Assembly (NCBI GenBank): GCA_003665825.1
Contig: QPFY01000002.1
Location: 1,364,001-1,428,000, forward strand
DNA: 64,000 bases
From: Microbotryum silenes-acaulis
Taxonomy: Eukaryota; Basidiomycota; Microbotryomycetes; Microbotryales; Microbotryaceae
Reading direction: 5' to 3'
Below are positions 57,342-64,000 of the stretch, one piece after another (position 1 is the first letter of the stretch; each line of letters begins with the position of its first letter). Position numbers and translations under genes: made by a program. The notes under the pieces were generated by a model. The model did not search any database, was not told the origin of the DNA, and saw nothing but the letters and a program-made list of their open reading frames with translations.

Positions 57342-58317
57342 TCACCCTCCGACCAAGTTTTTACCCGTGATGGCATCCTTGCGCTTGCCATCTTGGTCGA
57401 CCGTACTGTCCGATGCTTTGTTTCTCTCCAGAAGAGTGGGATCTTGATCGTCGTCTGATGTACTCGTCTTGGATGGTTCATCGTCCGCACACCCACAATC
57501 GTAGATGATCTCCAACCCCTTCCCACAGTCGAATTCGTCCTTACCCAATCGGGCATTGACGAGGTTGTGTAAGTGACAGAGATGGATCGAGGCGGCTGAA
57601 CGGGAGGAGGTTTGAGGCGGGTGTTTCAGAAGCAAGGCTTGGAACTGTTGAAATCGGGACGGAAGGGTAGGGGAGATCAGCGTCAGGGAATTAGGAACTT
57701 CTTTGGCTCTCGGAATTTCGACTGACCTCGGCTGCACATTCGCCTGAAGGATGGAAGGTGGCAAAGATACGGGGTAAGGACTCGTTCATTGACCCAATTC
57801 ATCCATACCTCTCTCCACCTACCACATGGGTACAATCGGGAAAAGAGGTAGAGAAAACTCTTGAACGTCTCCCTCTCGTCCTCGGTCGGCTCGACAGGAA
57901 AACGAGCGGCCATCGTGTGTAGTAGCTTCCACGACGCTCGGCCTAGTTCGGCCCTGCGCAAGTTGATTCAAAGTGGTTAGTACGTCGAGTGGGCTCAGAG
58001 AGAGTGGGATGCTGGACTGACTTTACGGTCGCGTTCTCAAGCTTGGGCATGATGATCGGTCCCTTCCAATAATTCGGCAACTTCTCCAACGCCTCTTGCG
58101 CCAACGGATCCTTGATCGCCGCTCTTGCTAATGCATCCCTGACACCGGCTGCTCCACCTTTTTGTACGCCTTGTTGGGCCCAGACCGAGTTGGAGCCCGA
58201 GCGTTCCAGGGGGCTTTGCGCGACGGAGAGGTACGTCGGTACGAGCAGGAGTAATGAGCAGGCGAGGAAGGTCACTAGTAGTCGAGATGGGGTCAACAGT
58301 TGACGCAGGGTGAGCAT
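57342..58317 (-). CDS. ERV2: FAD-linked sulfhydryl oxidase, ER type
   Basis: Flavoenzyme that passes electrons from dithiols to oxygen, supporting disulfide formation in the ER. Four exons: 58317-58022, 57953-57823, 57743-57727 (17 nt), 57644-57342; 248 residues. An N-terminal signal anchor (LLVTFLACSLLLLVPTYLSVAQ) supports the Erv2 rather than the mitochondrial Erv1 class. Core motifs: AELGRASWKLLHTMAARFP, LYPCGECAAEFQALLLKHPPQTSSR with the redox CxxC, CHLHNLVNARLGKDEFDC binding FAD, and a second pair in IYDCGCAD. The CxxC is completed by the 17-nt microexon. The tail after it is acidic/Ser-rich. Divergent from the six-TM gene. Confidence 0.92.
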
Positions 58318-59612
58318 AATGGCGTGTGAGGCGTGTGGGAAGCCCCCACGCATTCAGGGCTGGGGGTGAGAAAGCCCAAGAGAGGCTTGCGAAAGCACGG
58401 GGCGCCACGTCCGACTTCACCGTCGCGCCGTGTCGCGCCTCCTCGATCGCATCATCGCACGCCCCCGCCGCCGCATTGGGTAGCAAACCACAGGCTCCAG
58501 TCATCCTGGATGTATCTACTACTCGGCGGTACCAAACATTGCGACCTCCGAAACAGGAACCGGCTGTACACCTGTACACTTCATTCGGCAGTCCCAGATT
58601 TTGAGCTTATAAACCCGCTTGAGGCAACTTGACTGCAGTGCAGTCACCGGGGTTGCGAGCCGAGCGAATGTGTCAATTGTTGCAAACAACGGCTGCAAGA
58701 ATTTTGGCCTGTATTCCGGTCTTCGTTTCTTCAAAGTCGGATAGCCCCACAAGGCGACGCCACATCTCGCTCGAGCACGATTAAAACTTTTCACCCCTGT
58801 TAAGAGAGATCGTCCGAAACGAAAAGTTCAGCATCGCACTTACTCTGCATCACCGCATGTCAGTATCCCGTGAATTTTAGAGAGAGTCGCTTCTTCCACA
58901 TGGAGTTGGCGCTTAACCTGATTACTCCTAACTTACGGCGCTTGGCGACTCTTCCCCAGCCCAGCCGACGGATGAAATTCACCGCCCGCCCGGGTCACGG
59001 TATCTTCTACCGTTCGCCATTTAGCGTCTTCGTCATGTCGGCTTGAAAGGTTACCAAGGATTGCTACAGAGATACCCTGCCATCATCGTGGAGGTCGATC
59101 AGATGCTTGATACTTCCTTTTTGGTGAAAGAGGAATCGACTTCGAACTATGTACGAGCTAGGGTCAAATATCAGTGTCGGTTTCGGCCGAGAATGTCTCT
59201 GTGCCACGCGTTTCGAGAGGGCCCCTTTTCCTAGGGCGGTCATCGCCCCAGGGCCCTCGCGTTACTATATTATCGGCGAAGTCTGCCGGTCGCAGACTCC
59301 AAGCGCTGTCAAAAAGGGGCAAAAGAAGTCCGAATCTTACTTAAAACTGACGTCGCTTTAAAAGCGTCGTAGTCACCGAACTATTCACGAGGACTTTCAC
59401 CGATGTCTCGCTCGCCACTGTTCTCCCCGTGCCGCCTCACGAGGAGCCGGATCACATCGACCAGGCTTTCGATTGCACCTACTGTCGCTTCCGACAACAT
59501 CGAGGCTTCCAGCCTCTGGGGTCTGTTCCCAGTGCGACATTCTTGATCCTGCCGAAACAGCCCACCGCTCGCGCGAGGGCCGGATCCGTAACGTCGAACT
59601 GCGTGCGATCAC
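58318..59612. promoter_or_regulatory. Divergent intergenic region, ERV2 / six-TM protein
   Basis: 1.3 kb. AT-richer than the coding DNA in places. Several short frames with no recognisable domain. No RNA gene seen. Confidence 0.4.
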
Positions 59613-61660
59613 ATGGCCGTTTGGAGTTTACCGCCCACTGTCCCGGAAGGAATTTCTCCTTATGTCGTCTACCTACAAGCGGTCACCGAACAGCTCTATA
59701 ATTCACCCACGCCAGCATTCGAGACTCGGCTCTTCGTACTCGTGGGATGTATGACTTTGTGCGTGTGACACGGGTGCTCGAGCTGGGGCGCGACTGACCG
59801 AGTGGCGTGAGCCAGTAGCCTCGCCTCTTCGCCCTACCACACCCGCCCCATGCCCTTTCACTAAGCTTTATGGATATATCTCTAATGAATCTGCAGATGC
59901 GCGCTCATTACGACTGTATACATGTTCTTTGTGTGCGAGCAAGCCCTGCAGCGAAACGGCGGCCTGGGAGTTTGGCTTTGCAAACGAGTGGCGATTGGTA
60001 GGAGCGCCGCAAACGAGCCAAACGGGCTGTTGACCGCCGAAGCTAGCGGCAGCGCCGAGGCTAGTCGGATCATCGTCATCAACACCAAGCTCGCTATTTC
60101 ACTCGGTATGAATTTTCAAGAGCTATATTGCATCGCTTATCTCCTCCAAGTCAAGAACGTGTATGCCTACCACGGTGATCAAAGCCACATCTACGCGCTC
60201 CGAGCGTTTTTGCCATTTCCGATTTGCTTCGTCGCGTGGGGCGTTTCGTGCGGGGTTCTGCAAGCTTATACGCTCGTACACGCCAACAAACGTGGTCAAA
60301 AGATCTGGGGTCCTCGTATCAACCACCTCTTCGTCTACGGCGGCCTCGTTTGGCTCATCGCCTACTTGGTTCGTCGCAAACTCTGCTCGTCTGACCATGC
60401 GCTGGGCTCGGAACTAACAATTGGGGCGTGGTCGTCCAGGCTGGCGGTATCACCGCTACCTTTGCTGGCTATGGGTGGTGGCACGTTTCGCTCGACTTTT
60501 CGGCCGACCTTCGACAGCTTCAAGCCAACTACACTGGCTCTCTCACCGGAGAAGAATGGCTTGCGCTGAATGATGGGTTTGCCAAGTACATCCGCAAGCG
60601 GAACGCATATGCTCTGTGAGTGGCCGCAAGTGGATTTTCTGGCGCCCCGGGCCGAACCCTCGTGCTCATCCCCAATGTCTCCTGAAATTCATAGCTCCTC
60701 CCAAATCCTCTTTGGCTCCCTTCCGCTCTTCGTTGCGGTTGTGGTCGTCATCAACACGTCCACTTTCTTGCTCACACAGATGATCAATGAACGACTAGGT
60801 CATCAACTCGAACACTTCACGAAGGTCTCCACCCGTCCGACATGGGAGAGCCGAGATATTGTCCTGTCCCCCCTTGATCGATGTGCGACCCAACAAACGT
60901 ATCGCGTCGACGGTTCGCGCACGTCATCAGTTCTGCGTGACAACGCGGCGACCGTGTCCCCTTCGTTTCATTTGGAAAGAGGCACTGACCGAAAGAACTC
61001 GCCCGGGGCATCGAGTTATCTCACGCTCGACAATGGCTTACCGCGGAAGCCGAAGGCATCTACATGGCGCAATCAACTCGCAGAGCCAGGTGTGAGGTTA
61101 GAGCATGTGCGTGCACTCGCGGGCAGGAGACAAGATTCCGACTCTCCGAGCTCGACGCCGGAAGAGGCGAGGCGCCTCAAGGCAATCCAGGTGCTCGAGC
61201 TCGATGCGACGAGAGCTTTCCTCGCTTTGGTCGGAGGTGCGATTGCGGTGTGCGCGTTCTTTTTCATAGCCATAGCCCTCGATGCTGTGATCGCGTTTTC
61301 CGGGCCGTTCTTCACGAACTGGACCCAGTAAGTCGCCACTCCGCTTGACCAGCTCCTAAACCACGAACGAGCACGGATGACTGACCTTCTAACATATGTC
61401 CTTACACCAGGTTTGAGTTTACCACTCTTAGGTGCGCGAACGATAGCCTGCGTGGCATTGGCTACATATTCAACCCTGGGTCCCCCAACTGATGAAGCAG
61501 TTTCCTCTATCTCAGTTTCCCGTGGTCCATCGTGGCGCTCGGCTTGGGTACGGGACCGCCCTTCGTGTACCTCCAATTGCGAGCGAGATCGCTATGGATT
61601 GCGCGCAAGAAATCCAGTCTCGTCATTTGTCGCAACGTCCACGTTGTTGTTGAAACGTAG
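59613..61660 (+). CDS. Six-TM membrane protein, function unknown
   Basis: Six exons: 59613-59758, 59897-60368, 60440-60615, 60695-61327, 61410-61430 (21 nt), 61516-61660; 530 residues with every join in frame. The start MAVWSLPPTVPEGISPYVVYL gives an extracellular-type N terminus. Hydrophobic segments: LFVLVGCMTLCALITTVYMFF, LPFPICFVAWGVSCGVLQAY, HLFVYGGLVWLIAYLAGG, PLFVAVVVVINTSTFLL, LALVGGAIAVCAFFFIAIAL, and SIVALGLGTGPPFVYLQL. A long hydrophilic loop lies between the fourth and fifth. The tail is basic (RARSLWIARKKSS). A 45-nt stretch with GT-AG borders (60106-60150) could be an in-frame optional intron. No family recognised. It is not obviously a pheromone receptor or transporter. Confidence 0.7.
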
Positions 61661-62138
61661 CGTAACCACTGAAATCCACTACCCGTTGCCCAAGATCCGG
61701 CCTGAGAGAGTTATCCGTTACGCGCTTTACGAACATCCGCCGGATGAGACTCGCACGTAGCAGGGTGCACCTCGTTTTCGCAGTACAGTCAGACCTGAGA
61801 AAATTTATATCGCCCAATATTATACCTGTCAAAATTTATGGACTTTTCAATCTCCCGACTCTTTTGGCTGACAGAACCTGTCCAATCTTATACCTTATAG
61901 TTTATGGGTTTACAGGTCAAATTATAAGAAGATAAGAGAGAGCCGGAAATGAGCGATTGATCAGGAATTGGCCTCTCCTTCGGCGTTCTTGTTGACGGAC
62001 GAGTCGCCTGCTGGAAGAGTCCGAAATGCCCCGAAACAGCCGAGAAGCGAGCACAGGAGAGCAAAGGCGGCGGTTGACACGTTGACAGGCTAGTCGCGAC
62101 GTGCTTCTCTCTCCTCTTCCGCCGACAACGACGCCGAA
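61661..62138. other. Intergenic with AT-rich putative transposon terminus
   Basis: 478 bp between the six-TM gene and the transposase start. The AT-rich 61784-61935 part is listed separately. The remainder is likely the transposase leader. Confidence 0.45.
61784..61935 (+). repeat. Candidate left terminus of the pogo/Tigger-like element, with direct repeats
   Basis: TA followed by CAGTCAGACCTG at 61784-61797 resembles a pogo-type end beside its TA target. Three similar 16-mers of the type ACCTGWSAAAATTTAT lie at 61793-61808, 61824-61839 and 61876-61891, and a reversed relative near 61913-61927. The matching right end is outside the window, so the border is provisional. Confidence 0.45.
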
Positions 62139-64000
62139 ATGAACATCTTCACAATCCGAGAAGCCCTCATCAAAAATCCCTCTTCATATCATCATGGTCT
62201 CATTCCCTTCCCGGAATTTGAGGATCGTCATGGTCAACTCACCGCCGATCCTCAATTCGCCCCCTATCGCACCGAATGGGACGCGTATCGCAAGCACCTG
62301 GTCGAACTCGAAAGGGATGGACCTCTCCCACCGGTAAGTTTTCATTTACATACTGATCGCTTGCTGCATTGCAGACCTTCTGATGATGTCTGTGGCACTT
62401 TCACAGCCGCCTCTGAAGCCTTGCCGAGAGGAGTCGGGCGCACGGGCCGCCGCGAATGAGGTCACCATGCTCGACCTGATCTCGTCGCCTGCAAAAAATC
62501 GCCAACAAAGCGAATCCCTCAAGCCCTCTCTCGACATACAAAGGGCTCGACTTCAGCCTCGACCTCGTCTCAAAAGGCTAAGCCCAAGCCTCAAAAGCTT
62601 GGACCGAAAGCGAAGGGCGCGGCGACCACCGCGCAGATTGTCAAGGTCCTTGACTATCAAAAATGGCACAAGTTGACGCTCACGGCCACCGTCAAGTATT
62701 TCAACAATTCGCCAAACCACCGAGACATCCCGATCTTGAGCCAGCCAAAGCTCACGCAATGGCGCAAAAAGGAAGACGAGCATCGCGCCCTTCTCGAAAG
62801 CGGTCAAGGAAGCATGAGGCGCAACAACAGCGTCATGCACCCGAACCTGGAAAAGGCGCTGGCAATCTGGTGTACTCAAGCTCTCGAGCAGAACACCACC
62901 ATCACCACCGATGTATTGCGCCTGAAAGGTCAACAACTTGCCGACAAACTCGAGATTCGGGATTTCGCCTTTTCGAACGGCTGGCTTCAGGGCTTTAAGA
63001 AAAGGTACTCGCGTGATTCTTGTTCCAGTCAGCCGTTCTACATTGTCTGAATTTCCTCTTTGTGAATCTAGACACAATCTTCGCTCTTACAAGTTCCATG
63101 GCGAAGGCGAGAAGGTCGATGCGAAAACGCTCGAAGAGGAGCGCAAAAGAGTCGTCGATCTTACGAACAAGTACGACCCAAGTGATATCTTCAACATGGA
63201 CGAAACCGGTCTCTTCTACGCTATGCGTCCGTCTACGGGCCTTGCTCGGAACGGTCGAAATGGTGTCAAGATGAATAAGACTCGCATCACCTTCGCTTTC
63301 ACGGTCAACGCCGACGGATCGGAACGGCTCCCTCCCTTCATCATTGGTAGCGCGGCGAAGCCTCGTAGCTTCAACAAAAAACCAGCCAGCTACTACAATC
63401 ATTACTATCGATCGAACAAGAAGGCGTGGATGACTGGCGAGCTTTACGTCGAATGGTTGAAAGCCCGGAATCTCGAGCTTCGCAGCAAGGGCCGAAAAGT
63501 GCAACTCTGGCTCGATAACTTCTCGGGACGCACGAGGGATGTTGATTCCATCACCAACATCGAAGTTCATTATTTTGCACCCAATATGACGTCAAGAATC
63601 CAGCCGCTCGATCAAGGATTCATTGCGAGCTTCAAGGCAGAAGGTGAGTCCCGAGGTTTGAGACTGTTTTCCAACCTATCTGATCAATGATGATGCACTC
63701 TGCTTAATAGGTTCATCCGTCATGTTATTGCAAGGTTCGACGATGGTCAAACCGGCGACGATATCTACGCAATCGATCAGCTTCGAGCGATGAATCTTGC
63801 GAGACAGGCGTGGAACGACATCCGCCCCGAGACGATTGCCAACTGCTGGCGCCACGCTCAAATCTTGTCTGATCGCAAGAACAAAGGATCGACCGACCAT
63901 ACACCTCTTCCGAACGGTCGCGGGCCTCTCGATGGCGATCGCGGCATCATCAACGCGATGAACGCTCTGAAGACGGCGAACGATGAGCTGGTCGAAAAGG
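62139..64000 (+). CDS. Pogo/Tigger-like DDE transposase (CENP-B type), cut by window edge
   Basis: Cut-and-paste transposase of the Tc1/mariner-pogo group. Proposed exons: 62139-62333, 62407-62460, 62544-63004, 63072-63643, then 63711 onward. A first short region is followed by a Lys-rich linker, a HTH DNA-binding part (VLDYQKWHKLTLTATVKYFN, ILSQPKLTQWRKKE), and a CENP-B-like HTH (LEKALAIWCTQALEQNTTITTDVLRLKG, WLQGFKKR). The DDE core shows IFNMDETGLFYAM, LWLDNFSG and FAPNMTSRIQPLDQGFIASFKAE. The canonical splice into the last exon gives a frame that stops near 63795. The neighbouring frame is open to the edge and encodes the expected continuation (RHVIARFDDGQTGDDIYAIDQLRAMNL is partly visible). 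So either a non-canonical border or a one-base lesion is present. Intron 62461-62543 is inferred only from frame. Confidence 0.8.

Noticed and set aside
1..64000. CRISPR arrays, bacterial operons or riboswitches
   Set aside because: The window is clearly fungal nuclear DNA with spliceosomal introns; no spaced identical repeats of CRISPR type were seen.

Overview
The window is from the nuclear genome of a basidiomycete fungus. Supporting features are dense genes split by short introns (about 50-110 nt, mostly GT-AG with a few GC-AG), GC-rich coding sequence, a Rim15-type PAS kinase, fungal ACR3, BUD4 and CPA2 genes, and fungal Ty3/gypsy, Ty1/copia, hAT and pogo-type transposons. The gene style suggests Pucciniomycotina (Microbotryomycetes-like), but that placement is an inference. 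Exon joins were worked out by hand. Nearly all give an unbroken frame whose total coding length is a multiple of three; joins that do not are marked.

Layout. 1-9272 (-): a very large RIM15 kinase gene, running off the left edge. 10399-12063 (-): a low-complexity protein of unknown function. 13115-13758 (+): SmG, a core splicing protein. 14240-15649 (-): dihydroorotase (URA4), sharing a 303-bp divergent promoter with an HD-domain nucleotidase (15953-17376, +). 17609-31810: a 14.2-kb block bounded by perfect 23-nt inverted repeats. It holds a hAT transposase remnant, a decayed gypsy element, a 5'-truncated copia element with its 3' LTR, a Tnp2/Plavaka-like fragment and two unrecognised multi-exon genes.

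32436-36873 (+): BUD4/anillin-like septation protein. 37219-39030 (-): tyrosyl-tRNA synthetase. 39816-41569 (+): ACR3 arsenite exporter. 42180-44893 (+): divergent G-protein alpha subunit lacking the catalytic glutamine, with its P-loop on a 24-nt microexon. 45408-47704 (+): DUF4203-type membrane protein. 47922-49444 (-): membrane J-domain protein. 50940-52185 (+): unknown protein. 53224-57037 (+): arginine-specific carbamoyl-phosphate synthase large subunit (CPA2). 57342-58317 (-): ERV2 sulfhydryl oxidase. 59613-61660 (+): unknown six-TM protein. 61784 to the right edge: a pogo/Tigger-like DDE transposon, cut by the edge.

How they relate. Most are unlinked housekeeping genes. URA4, the HD nucleotidase and CPA2 all touch nucleotide or carbamoyl-phosphate metabolism, but only URA4 and the HD gene are neighbours. 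The unusual parts are the composite transposon with two homologous ends, the Gln-less G-alpha-like protein, and several very small exons that carry catalytic motifs.
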